A stretch of DNA of 64,000 nucleotides from Candidatus Omnitrophota bacterium (GTDB taxonomy: Bacteria; Hinthialibacterota; Hinthialibacteria; Hinthialibacterales; Hinthialibacteraceae). The notes beneath the pieces are model-generated. The model did not search any database and was not told the DNA's origin. It saw nothing but the letters and a program-made list of their open reading frames with translations. The stretch is from the NCBI GenBank assembly GCA_013177805.1, contig JABLXU010000022.1, positions 1-64,000 on the forward strand, written 5' to 3'. The first letter of the stretch is position 1, and the number at the start of each line of letters is the position of its first letter. Shown here piece after piece: positions 35,060-44,478 of this stretch. The translations under genes and the position numbers were made by a program.

Positions 35060-35818
35060 CTGAAAGCGGTATGTGTGATTCCCAGCCGGTACGCCTCGGT
35101 GCGGTTGCCCGGAAAACCCCTAGTGGAAATTTGTGGCAAGCCGTTGATCCAATGGGTTTATGAGCAGGCCGTTAAGGCCACCCGGTTCGACCGGGTCATC
35201 GTGGCCACGGATGACACACGCATCCGGGAGGCGGTCGAAGCCTTCGGCGGCGAGGCGGTCATGTCCCCACCCGAATTACCCACCGGTTCGGACCGGGTGG
35301 CGCGGGTGATGGAGGATCTGTCCTTGGATCATGACGTGATCATGAATCTCCAGGGCGACGAGCCGTTGATCGATCCCGCCGACCTGGACCGCTTGGTGGC
35401 ATGTTTCGAAGAGACGCCCGGCATTCAAATGGCAAGCCTCATGGCTCCCCTGCGCGAGGAAGACGAGGTGTTGGACCCTAACCATGTCAAATGCGTGGTG
35501 GATCGGCACGGTTTCGCGCTGTATTTCTCGCGCCATCCGATTCCCTTCTGGCGGGGGCGCGAAAAAGCGGATTGGACCGGTCATCCGGCGGATTACTGGC
35601 TCCATTTGGGCGTGTACGCGTTCGCCCGGTCCACGCTGAAGCAATACGCCGGGTGGCCGCGGAGCCGACTGGAGATCTCGGAAAGCCTGGAGCAGCTGCG
35701 GGCCTTGGAACACGGCGTGCGGATCAAAATGCTCACCACCCCCCAGCCCTGGCCGGGAGTCAACACGCCGGAGGATGTCGAGCGGGTGCGCCAGGCGTTA
35801 GAAAAAATCCATGGATAA
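35060..35818 (+). CDS. kdsB: 3-deoxy-manno-octulosonate cytidylyltransferase (CMP-KDO synthetase)
   Basis: Activates KDO with CTP for LPS inner-core synthesis, so it marks a Gram-negative envelope. The family N-terminus is KAVCVIPSRYASVRLPGKPL; LQGDEPLI, TGSDRVA and YFSRHPIPF are further conserved motifs. Homologues begin right at the KAV segment, and AAAGGAG (35045-35051) sits 8 bases before a CTG (35060-35062) immediately preceding it. No ATG, GTG or TTG lies at that point, so CTG is the most likely start, giving 253 residues (normal length). It overlaps the next gene by 8 bases and probably forms an operon through argG. Confidence 0.9.
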   Translation: MKAVCVIPSRYASVRLPGKPLVEICGKPLIQWVYEQAVKATRFDRVIVATDDTRIREAVEAFGGEAVMSPPELPTGSDRVARVMEDLSLDHDVIMNLQGDEPLIDPADLDRLVACFEETPGIQMASLMAPLREEDEVLDPNHVKCVVDRHGFALYFSRHPIPFWRGREKADWTGHPADYWLHLGVYAFARSTLKQYAGWPRSRLEISESLEQLRALEHGVRIKMLTTPQPWPGVNTPEDVERVRQALEKIHG

Positions 35819-36200
35819 ACCAGGATTCACTACGCAAACCCTAGGGCCGGATCAATCCCCGGCTTCCCGGGGCGAAGCGGTGAAGGCGGCGTTACTTTCC
35901 GCCCTGGTGTTGCCGGGCGCGGGGCAACTTTACAACCGCCAATGGATGAAAGGTTGTCTGGTGATCTTCTTGTTCCTAGCGGCTTCGTTGGGCGTTTTGA
36001 TACCTCTGACCTTAGTCGTCGTGAATTATTATATGCACCTCGGCGCGGGCAACGTGGAAGCAGCGGAGCAATCCCTCAGCGTGCTGAGCAGCCAATGGAT
36101 CCAATTGGCGTTCCTGGTCCTGGCCAGCGGGGTGATTTATGTGTATTCCATCGTGGATGCCTACCGGCAGAACCGGATATCGAAACCATCAGGAGATTAA
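35811..36200 (+). CDS. Small membrane protein, DUF5683/TM2-like
   Basis: 129 residues with three hydrophobic segments. [23 protein letters not shown] is the LPGxGQxYNxxxxKG signature of the TM2/DUF5683-like group. The first ATG overlaps the kdsB stop region by 8 bases, and argG starts 2 bases after the stop, so it lies in a tight operon. Function unknown; the context suggests envelope involvement only loosely. Confidence 0.72.
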   Translation: MDKPGFTTQTLGPDQSPASRGEAVKAALLSALVLPGAGQLYNRQWMKGCLVIFLFLAASLGVLIPLTLVVVNYYMHLGAGNVEAAEQSLSVLSSQWIQLAFLVLASGVIYVYSIVDAYRQNRISKPSGD

Positions 36201-36202
36201 CC

Positions 36203-37408
36203 ATGTCCCAAGTGAAAAAAGTCGTGCTGGCCTACTCCGGCGGATTGGATACGTCGGTCATTATTCCCTGGTTGATTGAGAACTATCACTGCGAGGTCAT
36301 TGCTTTTGCGGCGGACATCGGGCAAGGTGAAGAACTCGCCCCCTTGAAAGAGAAAGCCATCCGGTCGGGGGCGTCCAAGATTTACATCGAGGATCTGCGG
36401 GACGAATTCGTGCGGGATTTCTGCTTCCCCATGCTCCAGGCGGGGGCGATCTACGAACGCCGCTACCTGCTGGGCACTTCCATCGCCCGCCCGCTGATCG
36501 CCAAGGCCCAGGTGGAGACCGCCCGCAAGGAAGGGGCCGACGCCGTGTCTCACGGGGCGACCGGCAAGGGCAACGACCAGGTGCGGTTCGAACTGACCTA
36601 CCAGGCGCTGGCCCCCGACCTGAAAGTGATCGCCCCTTGGCGGGAATGGGACATCCGCTCGCGCGAGGACGCCGTCGCATACGCGAAAAAACACAACATC
36701 CCCGTGCCGGTCACAGCCAAGAAACCGTATTCCATGGACCGCAACCTGTGGCACCTCTCCTTCGAGGGCGGCATCCTGGAAGATCCCAACAGCGAACCGC
36801 CTCAGGATATGTTCATTCTGACCACCAATCCCGAGGACGCGCCGGATGAGCCGGAATACGTTGAGATCGAGTTCGAAGGCGGAATTCCCGTGGCCGTCAA
36901 CGGCGAGAAACTCGGCCCGGCGGCGTTGCTGGCCAAGCTGAACCAGCTGGCCGGCAAGCACGGCGTGGGGCGCGTAGACCTGGTGGAGAACCGGCTGGTG
37001 GGGATGAAGTCGCGCGGCGTTTATGAAACCCCCGGAGGCACGCTGTTGGTCAACGCTCATCGTGAACTATTGTCGCTGACCTGCGACCGCGACACGTTGC
37101 ATTACCGCCTCCTGCTGGCCGAACGGTACGCCGAGTTGGTGTACTACGGCCAGTGGTTCACTTCGCTGCGGCGTTCGCTGGACGCGTTTTTCCAAGAAAC
37201 CGAGAAATACGTGACCGGCACTGTCCGCTTGAAGCTGTACAAGGGGAACTGCACGGTGGCCGGGCGCAAATCGCCGAATTCGCTATACGCCGAAGCCTAC
37301 GCCACCTTCGGCCGCGACGAGGTCTACAACCAGCACGACGCCGAAGGTTTCATCCGCCTCTTCGGCCTGCCCAACAAAATCGAGAGCATGCTGCGGAAGA
37401 AGAAATAA
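36203..37408 (+). CDS. argG: Argininosuccinate synthase
   Basis: 402 residues, typical for type I ArgG. It joins citrulline and aspartate with ATP in arginine synthesis. The PP-loop AYSGGLDTS (about 10-18), the [15 protein letters not shown] motif and [20 protein letters not shown] are all intact. The ATG at 36203 has AGGAG 8 bases upstream; the frame is open much farther back (to 35942), but that part overlaps the upstream gene in another frame and is not ArgG-like. Last gene of the kdsB-TM-argG unit; a large palindrome follows. Confidence 0.97.
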   Translation: MSQVKKVVLAYSGGLDTSVIIPWLIENYHCEVIAFAADIGQGEELAPLKEKAIRSGASKIYIEDLRDEFVRDFCFPMLQAGAIYERRYLLGTSIARPLIAKAQVETARKEGADAVSHGATGKGNDQVRFELTYQALAPDLKVIAPWREWDIRSREDAVAYAKKHNIPVPVTAKKPYSMDRNLWHLSFEGGILEDPNSEPPQDMFILTTNPEDAPDEPEYVEIEFEGGIPVAVNGEKLGPAALLAKLNQLAGKHGVGRVDLVENRLVGMKSRGVYETPGGTLLVNAHRELLSLTCDRDTLHYRLLLAERYAELVYYGQWFTSLRRSLDAFFQETEKYVTGTVRLKLYKGNCTVAGRKSPNSLYAEAYATFGRDEVYNQHDAEGFIRLFGLPNKIESMLRKKK

Positions 37409-37465
37409 ATTCCGTGATGGAATTATCAGATTATCCGATATTAAAAACCGGGATATGGATATGAA

Positions 37466-37493
37466 GCCGGGGCACGTGGCCACGTGCCCCGGC
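37466..37493. terminator. 28-nt perfect palindrome between convergent genes
   Basis: GCCGGGGCACGTGG and its exact complement abut with no loop (37466-37493). It lies 58 bases after argG and 51 bases after the convergent methyltransferase stop. It has no T-run. It may act as a bidirectional barrier or a protein site; it shares a CCGGGGC start with the hairpin at 3606. Confidence 0.5.
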
Positions 37494-37543
37494 CATTATT
37501 CTGGTGCTGCGTATCTTATTGGATCACCCGCTGCGTTGCATCG

Positions 37544-38215
37544 CTACTTCACTTTGTAAATCACCATCATCCCGTCGCCCTTTTCATCAGAGCAAATGAC
37601 CGTCAACGCGTCGTAATCCGGATTGTCTTTGAAATAATCCAGAAAGTCCTGCATCGCGTTCTTGGATTGAATGACATTGTCCGCCACGATCACCGCGCCG
37701 GTCTTTAGTTTCGCTTCCACCGCCTTGAAATACTTCAAGTAGTCCTGTTTCCGGGCGTCGATAAATAGGAAATCGTATTCACCTTCCAACTCGGGGAGGA
37801 CCTTCAGCGCGTCGCCTTCGACCACTTTCACCGTTTTCTCCAGGCCCATATTCTGGATATGTTCCTGGGCAATTTTGACCATCCGGGGATCGATATCGAT
37901 AGTGGTCAATTCCCCGCCGGTGCGCTCGAAAGCCACGCCCATCACGATCGCGCCGTAGCCGGTGGCCGTTCCCACCTCGATGCCCCGCCGGCATCGCGCC
38001 GCCTGGACCAGGATACGCAGCATCATGGCGTCGCCCGGAGTTGTGTTGAGTCCAATTCGTTTAAAGTCACGGATATAGGCTTCCCGGAACTTCACGATTT
38101 CCTCCGGAGATTGCAGATCCTGGATTGATCCGGTTTCCGCCGCTCCCGCCGGTTCCGCCATGCCGAATCCCAACAGGCCGATCAGTAACAATCCCATACC
38201 GATAAAACGTTTCAT
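37544..38215 (-). CDS. O-methyltransferase-family protein with export signal
   Basis: 223 residues from the ATG at 38215 (GGAGGAG upstream). The N-terminal 25 residues (FIGMGLLLIGLLGFGMAEPAGA) are a clear signal peptide. The body is a class I SAM-dependent catechol-O-methyltransferase type: IEVGTATGYGAIVM (SAM glycine loop), LTTIDIDPRMV, FLFIDARKQDYLKYF (metal/catalytic Asp) and VIVADNVI. Everything needed for SAM and Mg binding is visible, yet SAM should be absent outside the cytoplasm. Either the signal keeps the enzyme at the membrane, or the substrate is unusual. The context gives no pathway. Confidence 0.82.
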   Translation of the reverse strand: MKRFIGMGLLLIGLLGFGMAEPAGAAETGSIQDLQSPEEIVKFREAYIRDFKRIGLNTTPGDAMMLRILVQAARCRRGIEVGTATGYGAIVMGVAFERTGGELTTIDIDPRMVKIAQEHIQNMGLEKTVKVVEGDALKVLPELEGEYDFLFIDARKQDYLKYFKAVEAKLKTGAVIVADNVIQSKNAMQDFLDYFKDNPDYDALTVICSDEKGDGMMVIYKVK

Positions 38216-38422
38216 GCCGCTTCTCCTCCTCGTCAATCCCATTTTGGTTCCATAAAGTGAACCAATTTATACGCATCCCGCTTCTAACGCAATACACCGG
38301 CCTTCCACCTTGCGATTCTTTCCGCCAGATTCGTTGGCGGTTCCCCCCGCCATCCATTTGTGGAATAATCCGGAACACAGGAATTCCATTGAATGGGATA
38401 TCGGATCAAAGGAGTCGTTTAA

Positions 38423-40555
38423 ATGCGGCGTTGTGGATTGACTGGAGTCCTCATGACATTACTCGGCGGATTTGTCTTCGCGCAAACTCCCGAGACCACC
38501 ACTTTTCAAACGGCGGATTTTTGGAAACCGGAATTGGATCTGCGTTCGGACGTGGCCATCGTTTATGGCATGAACCGGTCTTTCCCCGAGCGGGTGAAGA
38601 GCTGGCGGGAGCGGGGCTATGGCATTCACATGATGACCGGCGTGGCTTGGGGAGGATACCAGGACTACCTGGAGGGAAGATTCGACGGCAAAAACCACAT
38701 GGACGAAGGCCAAGTGCAACGGGACGGAACCATGATCATGCACGGTCCCGGTGTGCCTTATATGGTCCCCACACCCGGCTTCATTGAGTACCTGAAATCC
38801 CTGGTCAAGCAGGCCATCGACGAGGGAGTCACGGCCATCCACCTGGAGGAGCCGGAATTCTGGAACCGGGGCGGTTACAGTGAAGGCTTCAAGCGCGAAT
38901 GGCAGGCCTATTATAACGAGCCCTGGCAGGCGCAGCACGAATCCCCGGAAGCTACCTACCGCTCGGCCCGGTTGAAATACCACCTTTATTTCCGGGCGCT
39001 GAAGGAGATCTTTCTCTTCGCCAAGGAGTACAGCGAAAAAGCGGGCCGGCCGGTCCGGTGTTATGTCCCCACGCACACGCTGATCAATTATTCGGCCTGG
39101 GGCATCGTCAGCCCCGAAGCGAGCCTGGCCGGTCTGCCGGGCATGGACGGCTACATTGCCCAAGTCTGGACGGGCACGGCGCGCTCGCCGGTTTTTTATG
39201 AAGGCGTGGAAAAAGAACGCACCTTCGAGAACGCCTTTCTGGAATACGGCTCGATGGTGGCCATGACCCAGCCCACCGGCCGCCGCGTTTTCTTCCTGAC
39301 CGATCCCGTCGAGGACAATCCCGACCACACCTGGGAGGATTACAAAACCAACTACGAGGCCACTTTCGCCGCGCAGTTACTGTATCCCTCCATCGCGCAT
39401 TACGAAGTCATGCCCTGGCCGAGCCGCATCTTCACCGGCCGTTATCAAAAGGAAGGCGTCCAGGAACGCGTGGGCATCCCCGAAGCTTACGCCACCGAAA
39501 TCCTGGTACTGATCAACGCGCTCAACCAGATGCAACCGGGTGATGACACGATTCCGGGCACGCAGGGCGCCGGCGTTCTCCTCTCGGATACCATGATGTT
39601 CCAACGCTTCCCCACACACGCGGGATACGAAGATCCCCGGTTGTCCAATTTCTACGGCATGGCCCTGCCCCTTCTAAAACACGGCATCCCGGTCCGGTTG
39701 GTGCAAATGGAGAACCTGATGCATCCCGGCACGCTCGACGGCGTCCGCGTGCTGCTGATGAGCTACGCGAACATGAAACCCCTGCGGCCCGAGTATCACC
39801 AGGCACTGGCGGAGTGGACACGCGGCGGCGGGGTATTGATTTACCTCGGCCGTAATGAAGATCCCTTTCAGACGATCCGCGAATGGTGGAACGACCAGGG
39901 CCAAAACCAAAAAACGCCGTTCGATCACCTGTTTTACGAGACGCTGAAGTTGGACCCCACCTCGTCCCGGATGGAATGGCCGGTGGGCAACGGCCGGTTG
40001 GTTTGGATTCCCCAGGATCCCAAGGAACTGGTTCTAAACGCGGGCGGGGCACGGCGGCTGATCGGCCAGATTAAGCACGCAGGCATTGAACTGATCGAAA
40101 AGAACTGGCTGCATCTGCGGCGGGGTCCCTACGACATCGCGGCGGTACTGGAGGAAAGCGTGTCCACCGAACAGTACCGGATCGCGGGCCCGGTGATCGA
40201 TCTCTTTGATCCTGCCCTGCCGGTGCTCGAGGACAAAGCAATCCGGCCGGGCGAACGGGCTTTTCTTTACAACCTCAACCACACCGCCGAGAGGCCGCCA
40301 TGCGTCCTGGCGGCCGCGTCCCGGGCCTATGAGGAAGTCCGGACAGAACAATCCTACGCGTGCGTGATGAAAGGCCCGGCGGCCACCCAGGGAATCGCGC
40401 GGATTTTGTTGCCAGCAGAACCGAACCACGTGGAGGGGCAAGATCCCAGCGGTCAGAAAATCGACCTTCACCCCCAATGGGACACGAAAACCAAAACTCT
40501 ACTGGTGAAATATCCCAATCATCCGGACGGTGTGAGGCTGGTGGTGGAATATTGA
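38423..40555 (+). CDS. Secreted GH42-like glycosidase-fold protein, uncharacterised
   Basis: 710 residues with a signal peptide and an AAAGGAG site 8 bases before the ATG. Residues about 30-340 look like a (beta/alpha)8 barrel (GYGIHMMTGVAWGG, EGVTAIHLEEPEFW, LAGLPGMDGYIAQVW, VFFLTDPVED). From about 370 the segment GVLLSDTMMFQRF, GMALPLLKHGIPVRLVQMEN, RVLLMSY, WTRGGGVLIYLGR resembles the class I GATase-like domain of GH42 beta-galactosidases. The EEPEFW Glu pair is a candidate for catalysis. A beta-sandwich tail ends the protein. No GH family can be assigned with confidence. The gene stands alone. Confidence 0.6.
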   Translation: MRRCGLTGVLMTLLGGFVFAQTPETTTFQTADFWKPELDLRSDVAIVYGMNRSFPERVKSWRERGYGIHMMTGVAWGGYQDYLEGRFDGKNHMDEGQVQRDGTMIMHGPGVPYMVPTPGFIEYLKSLVKQAIDEGVTAIHLEEPEFWNRGGYSEGFKREWQAYYNEPWQAQHESPEATYRSARLKYHLYFRALKEIFLFAKEYSEKAGRPVRCYVPTHTLINYSAWGIVSPEASLAGLPGMDGYIAQVWTGTARSPVFYEGVEKERTFENAFLEYGSMVAMTQPTGRRVFFLTDPVEDNPDHTWEDYKTNYEATFAAQLLYPSIAHYEVMPWPSRIFTGRYQKEGVQERVGIPEAYATEILVLINALNQMQPGDDTIPGTQGAGVLLSDTMMFQRFPTHAGYEDPRLSNFYGMALPLLKHGIPVRLVQMENLMHPGTLDGVRVLLMSYANMKPLRPEYHQALAEWTRGGGVLIYLGRNEDPFQTIREWWNDQGQNQKTPFDHLFYETLKLDPTSSRMEWPVGNGRLVWIPQDPKELVLNAGGARRLIGQIKHAGIELIEKNWLHLRRGPYDIAAVLEESVSTEQYRIAGPVIDLFDPALPVLEDKAIRPGERAFLYNLNHTAERPPCVLAAASRAYEEVRTEQSYACVMKGPAATQGIARILLPAEPNHVEGQDPSGQKIDLHPQWDTKTKTLLVKYPNHPDGVRLVVEY

Positions 40556-40602
40556 TCATTACAATTCAAACGACATCGAGACTTGATGGCAACTGTCTCA
40601 AA

Positions 40603-40908
40603 TCAGAATGAAATCATATTCTTAAGTTTGGCCGCTATTTCCTCTTCCTTGCTTCCCCTGAGTAACACGTGCTTAATCCGCGCGGTTTCCCCGGAAAGAA
40701 TCTCGATCCGGCTTTTGGGAATCGCGAAGGTTTTCGACAGCAGGTGAATCAGTTCCGCGTTGGCGCGGCCTCCGGCGGGCGGGGCGTGGAGGGTGATTTT
40801 CAGCGCGCCATCCACCACTCCCCCAATTTGGGAGCGGGCGGCTTTGGGAGTAACCCGGACAATCAGCACCACTCCCGCTTCATGTGTCCGCCAGAATATT
40901 GGATTCAT
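40603..40908 (-). CDS. DUF167 (YggU) family protein
   Basis: 101 residues with the family pattern RVTPKAARSQIGGV, LKITLHAPPAGGRANAELI and SRIEILSGETARIKHVLL. YggU-type proteins are small alpha/beta folds of unknown function. The start overlaps the ptsI stop by 29 bases, and the gene lies at the end of the hpf-ptsI operon. Confidence 0.85.
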   Translation of the reverse strand: MNPIFWRTHEAGVVLIVRVTPKAARSQIGGVVDGALKITLHAPPAGGRANAELIHLLSKTFAIPKSRIEILSGETARIKHVLLRGSKEEEIAAKLKNMISF

Positions 40909-42700
40909 ACAGATTGGCCACCAGGCCGTCTTTGTCGTGCACCAGCTTGGGCAGCGCTTGCTGCACCCGCTTGCGGATGTCCGCCACGCTGGATAGATCC
41001 AGCAACTCGGCGCCGAATTCCCGCAGCTGAACCATCACCACCGAACGGACCACCTGCTTGATAAGGGGAATAGCGTGAGGCGCCATGGAGAGGCTTTCGA
41101 TCCCCAAGGCCAATAAGACCAGCGCGCAAACCGGGTCGCTGGCCATCTCGCCGCAGACATCCACGGGCAGGCCGAACTCCCGGCCCGTATTCACAATGCT
41201 CACGATCATCCGCAAAACGGCGGGATGCAACGGCTGATACAGATACGCGATATTTTCATTGCCGCGATCCACGGCCAGCGTGTATTGGATCAGATCGTTG
41301 GTGCCGATGCTGAAAAAATCCACCAGGGGAGCCAAATCCCGCGCGATGATCACCGCCGACGGCACTTCGATCATGGCTCCCACGCGGATGTTCTCGTCAA
41401 ACGGGATCCCTTGCCGCCGGAAGTCCGCCTTGATCGAATCCAACAGCTGGCCCGCTTGCACCAACTCGGAACGGCTGGAGATCAGGGGATACATGATCAT
41501 CAGGTTTTTCCACACGCTGGCGCGCAGAATCGCCTGCAGTTGCGTGCGGAAGATGGGCTGGTTGGCCAGGGAAAACCGGATAGCCCGGCAGCCTAGAAAA
41601 GGATTCATTTCGTGCGGCGTGTCCAACGAGTGGGCGAATTTATCTCCCCCGATGTCCAGCGTGCGGATCACCACCGGCTTGGGCGCCAGCTTGGCGGCCA
41701 CCTCGCTGTAATGGCGGTACTGTTCTTCTTCCGTGGGAACTGAGTACGTATTGAGGAATAGATATTCGGTGCGGTACAAGCCCACCCCGTTGGCACGGTA
41801 CTTGACGATGGATTCTACCTCGGTGGCGAACTCGATATTCGCGGCCAGATCGATGCGGTAGCCGTCCAAGGTAATTGGCTCCAATTCGGCCAACTGGATC
41901 AAGCGCGACTGCCGGAGTTGATATTGGTTCTGGCGGTCCCGGTACTCCTTGATATCTTCGGGAGGAGGATTGAGGATTACGTAGCCGGTATCGCCATCGA
42001 TAATGATCGGATCGTTATCCTGCGCGAAGCGGGAGATGCCGGGAACGCCGATCACCGCCGGGATTTCCAGCGCCCGGGCGAGAATGGCGGTGTGCGAGGT
42101 CTTGCCTCCCGCTTCAGTGACGAATCCCAGCACCATTTCCCGGTGCATGGAGGCGGTATCGGACGGCGAAAGGTCGCGGGCCACAATCACCGCTTCTTCG
42201 TCGAGGTCCTCCAGGGTTTGCGTATGCACGCCCCGCAGCATATCCATGATGCGCCGGCAGATATCTTCCACGTCCGAAATGCGCTCGCGGAACAAATCGG
42301 GCAGCCCGGCATACCGCTTGCGGGCCTCCCGGACTACGCTGGCTAAAGCGTATTCCGCCCCATACCGTTCCTCGCGGATCAGCTGGATGGCGCGGTCATA
42401 AATCATCTTGTCCTCAAGCAGCATGAGATGCATGGTGAGGACTTCGGTCAGCGCCTTGTCTTCCCCCCGCTGCCCTACCCGTTTCCCCAACTCCATCAGT
42501 TTGATCCGGGTCTGGGCCACGGCGTCTTGAAACCGTTGCACTTCGGATTGCACATTCTGCGGAATGACCACCGATTCCCCCACATCCAGCGTAGAAACAT
42601 GGAACAGGCGCACATGGCCGATGGCCACGCCCGGAGAGACCCCCAATCCCCGGAACTTAATCCTCTCCGAATTTCTCTTCCACAAGTTTCTTGATGGCAT
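40880..42700 (-). CDS. ptsI: Phosphoenolpyruvate-protein phosphotransferase (PTS enzyme I)
   Basis: About 606 residues. EI takes phosphate from PEP and passes it to HPr. Diagnostic segments: FRGLGVSPGVAIGHV near the N-terminus, the active-site His in TEAGGKTSHTAILAR, GVGLYRTEYLF, PVVIRTLDIGGDK, DFFSIGTNDLIQYTLAVDR and the Cys-containing VDVCGEMASDP. The frame overlaps ptsH; the ATG at 42700 has GGAGAAGG 6-7 bases upstream, but the family usually begins near FRGLGVSPG, so a start at an ATT or TTG near 42655 cannot be excluded. Part of the hpf-to-DUF167 operon. Confidence 0.94.
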   Translation of the reverse strand: MPSRNLWKRNSERIKFRGLGVSPGVAIGHVRLFHVSTLDVGESVVIPQNVQSEVQRFQDAVAQTRIKLMELGKRVGQRGEDKALTEVLTMHLMLLEDKMIYDRAIQLIREERYGAEYALASVVREARKRYAGLPDLFRERISDVEDICRRIMDMLRGVHTQTLEDLDEEAVIVARDLSPSDTASMHREMVLGFVTEAGGKTSHTAILARALEIPAVIGVPGISRFAQDNDPIIIDGDTGYVILNPPPEDIKEYRDRQNQYQLRQSRLIQLAELEPITLDGYRIDLAANIEFATEVESIVKYRANGVGLYRTEYLFLNTYSVPTEEEQYRHYSEVAAKLAPKPVVIRTLDIGGDKFAHSLDTPHEMNPFLGCRAIRFSLANQPIFRTQLQAILRASVWKNLMIMYPLISSRSELVQAGQLLDSIKADFRRQGIPFDENIRVGAMIEVPSAVIIARDLAPLVDFFSIGTNDLIQYTLAVDRGNENIAYLYQPLHPAVLRMIVSIVNTGREFGLPVDVCGEMASDPVCALVLLALGIESLSMAPHAIPLIKQVVRSVVMVQLREFGAELLDLSSVADIRKRVQQALPKLVHDKDGLVANLYESNILADT

Positions 42701-42938
42701 GAATGGCCTTCTCCGCATCCGGACCTTCCGCGCGCACCGTGATCCGGCTGCCCTGTTCCGCCGCCAAGGTTAACACTCCCATAATGCTTTTGGCGTCCGC
42801 TTCCAAACCGTCTTTCTCAAGATAGACATCGCAAGTGAGACGGGAGACCGACTGAACCAGGAGCATCGCCGGCCGGGCGTGCAATCCCAATTCGTTCTGG
42901 ATGATGAAAGTGGCCTGGTGCCGCATGAATTCGCTCAT
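42657..42938 (-). CDS. ptsH: HPr phosphocarrier protein
   Basis: 93 residues. The EI-phosphorylated His is in NELGLHARPAM, and the HPr-kinase site Ser is in DAKSIMGVLTLA. Both residues are intact, so the protein can be controlled by both EI and HprK. Its ATG overlaps the hprK stop (ATGA), and its end overlaps the start of ptsI, so the three are closely coupled. Confidence 0.95.
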   Translation of the reverse strand: MSEFMRHQATFIIQNELGLHARPAMLLVQSVSRLTCDVYLEKDGLEADAKSIMGVLTLAAEQGSRITVRAEGPDAEKAIHAIKKLVEEKFGED

Positions 42939-43906
42939 ATCGTAGCACGCCCCTCACGCTTGCGCATGGCTTCGATCAGTTTCTCGTCAAACTCCCTCGC
43001 CATCTGGACGCCGGCCACTTTCAATTTCTGATCCAAGGCCGCGATTTCCACAATGGTGCTGATGTTCCGGCCCGGCTTGACGGGGATGGTGTAACACGGC
43101 AAGTCGATGCCCAGGATCTTGGTGGTTTGGCACTCGAATCCCAGCCGTTCGTATTCCTTGAGCACATCCCATTCCTCCAGGTGCACCATCATATCCAACT
43201 GCTTGGAAATCCGCACCGCCCGCGGCCCGTACATGCGGCTGATGTCGATGATGCCGATACCCCGGATTTCCATATGATAGGGGATCGGAGAACGGCCCGT
43301 GCCGAACAGTTTGGAGAGCTGGCCGCCGCGGATCAGGATCAAATCATCCGCCACGAAGGCATGCCCCCGGTTGATCAGTTCCAACGCGCACTCGCTTTTC
43401 CCGATGGAACTGGGCCCGGTGATCAACACGCCCAGGTTGAACACATCCATCAACACCCCCCGTTTCACCACGTAGGGGCTCAGCTCCACCTCCAGGTGGT
43501 CCCACAACCGCTTGGTGAAGCGCGTAGTGTGGTGAGTGGAGCGGAACACCGTGACCTGATACCGCTCGGCCAATTCGATCACTTCGTCAAAGATCGGCAG
43601 GTTGTTGGTGATCACCACGCACGGCGGGGGAGAAGAGAAAATCCGTTCGAGATTTTGACGGGTCGCCGGATCTTGTCGGTGGATCTCCAGATACGCGATT
43701 TCGCCCGAACCCAGGATTTGAATGCGGTCCCGCTGCCATTTCTCGAAAAAACCCGCCATCTCCAAAGCCGGCCGGTTCAATTCCGACCGGATGATGGGCC
43801 GGGTCAATCCGCCCCGGCCGGCCATCACCTGCAAATCCAAGTCTTCCCATTCAATCAGCCGCTTGACAGGCAAGGGATCCGGCATCAAAACGCGTTCCTC
43901 AGTCAT
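42935..43906 (-). CDS. hprK: HPr kinase/phosphorylase
   Basis: 323 residues from the ATG at 43906, which overlaps the upstream ptsN-like stop (ATGA). Phosphorylates or dephosphorylates HPr Ser46. The Walker A loop GPSSIGKS and the HprK signature MEIRGIGIIDI are both present. The N-terminal half is the usual HprK N domain (CVVITNNLP). It is chained to ptsH downstream. Confidence 0.95.
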   Translation of the reverse strand: MTEERVLMPDPLPVKRLIEWEDLDLQVMAGRGGLTRPIIRSELNRPALEMAGFFEKWQRDRIQILGSGEIAYLEIHRQDPATRQNLERIFSSPPPCVVITNNLPIFDEVIELAERYQVTVFRSTHHTTRFTKRLWDHLEVELSPYVVKRGVLMDVFNLGVLITGPSSIGKSECALELINRGHAFVADDLILIRGGQLSKLFGTGRSPIPYHMEIRGIGIIDISRMYGPRAVRISKQLDMMVHLEEWDVLKEYERLGFECQTTKILGIDLPCYTIPVKPGRNISTIVEIAALDQKLKVAGVQMAREFDEKLIEAMRKREGRATI

Positions 43907-44382
43907 TGCGCACCTGTCGGAGTTTGAGTTTCGTTGAGTTGGCACAAGACCGCATACACCTCGTCGGCGTCCTTGGCCTTCAACAGGGCTTCCCGGGCAG
44001 CGGCCCGGCTCAACAACCGGGTCAGGATGGCCATTACCTTCAGATGCTGGCCGGGAGCGGTCCGGGGAGCCAGAATCAAAAAGAAGATATAGACCGGCTC
44101 CATGTCCAGGGCGTCAAAGTTAATTCCCTGCGGCGCTGTGCCGCAGGCGACGTAGATTTCCTTCACTTCCGCGCACTTGGCATGCGGCAACGCCACCCCA
44201 TGCCCGATCCCGGTGCTGCCCACTTCTTCCCGTTCCAGAAGGGCGTCCAGAATAGCGTCACGATGCGGCAATTTCTTCACGGCCACCAAGAGATCCACCA
44301 ACTCGGCGATGACCTCTTTTTTAGTTTTGGCCTGCAAGGAAACCTTGATGCAGCGGGGTGAAATCAAATCCAGCAAGTTCAT
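43903..44382 (-). CDS. ptsN: PTS EIIA-Ntr-type protein (fructose/nitrogen family)
   Basis: About 159 residues from the ATG at 44382 (the upstream ATG at 44397 adds five residues; neither has a strong site). The phosphorylated His is in IGHGVALPHAK; GSTGIGHGV and the APRTAPGQHLKVMAIL stretch fit EIIA-Ntr. It would accept phosphate from HPr and regulate potassium or nitrogen functions, as PtsN does in other bacteria. Lies between hpf and hprK. Confidence 0.88.
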   Translation of the reverse strand: MNLLDLISPRCIKVSLQAKTKKEVIAELVDLLVAVKKLPHRDAILDALLEREEVGSTGIGHGVALPHAKCAEVKEIYVACGTAPQGINFDALDMEPVYIFFLILAPRTAPGQHLKVMAILTRLLSRAAAREALLKAKDADEVYAVLCQLNETQTPTGAQ

Positions 44383-44478
44383 AGCACACGTTTCCATTTT
44401 CTAAGATTCAGGTTCCCTGGGACACTCATGATTTCTAAAAAAGCGCCTTTCCCCGAAACCAGGCCGCGTTACCGGTGG

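Noticed and set aside
35942-36202. N-terminal extension of argG
   Set aside because: ArgG homologues begin at the MSQVKK segment, which has its own AGGAG site; the extension overlaps another gene in a different frame.
36197-37060. 287-codon antisense frame within argG
   Set aside because: It lies wholly opposite an unmistakable ArgG and has no similarity or ribosome site.
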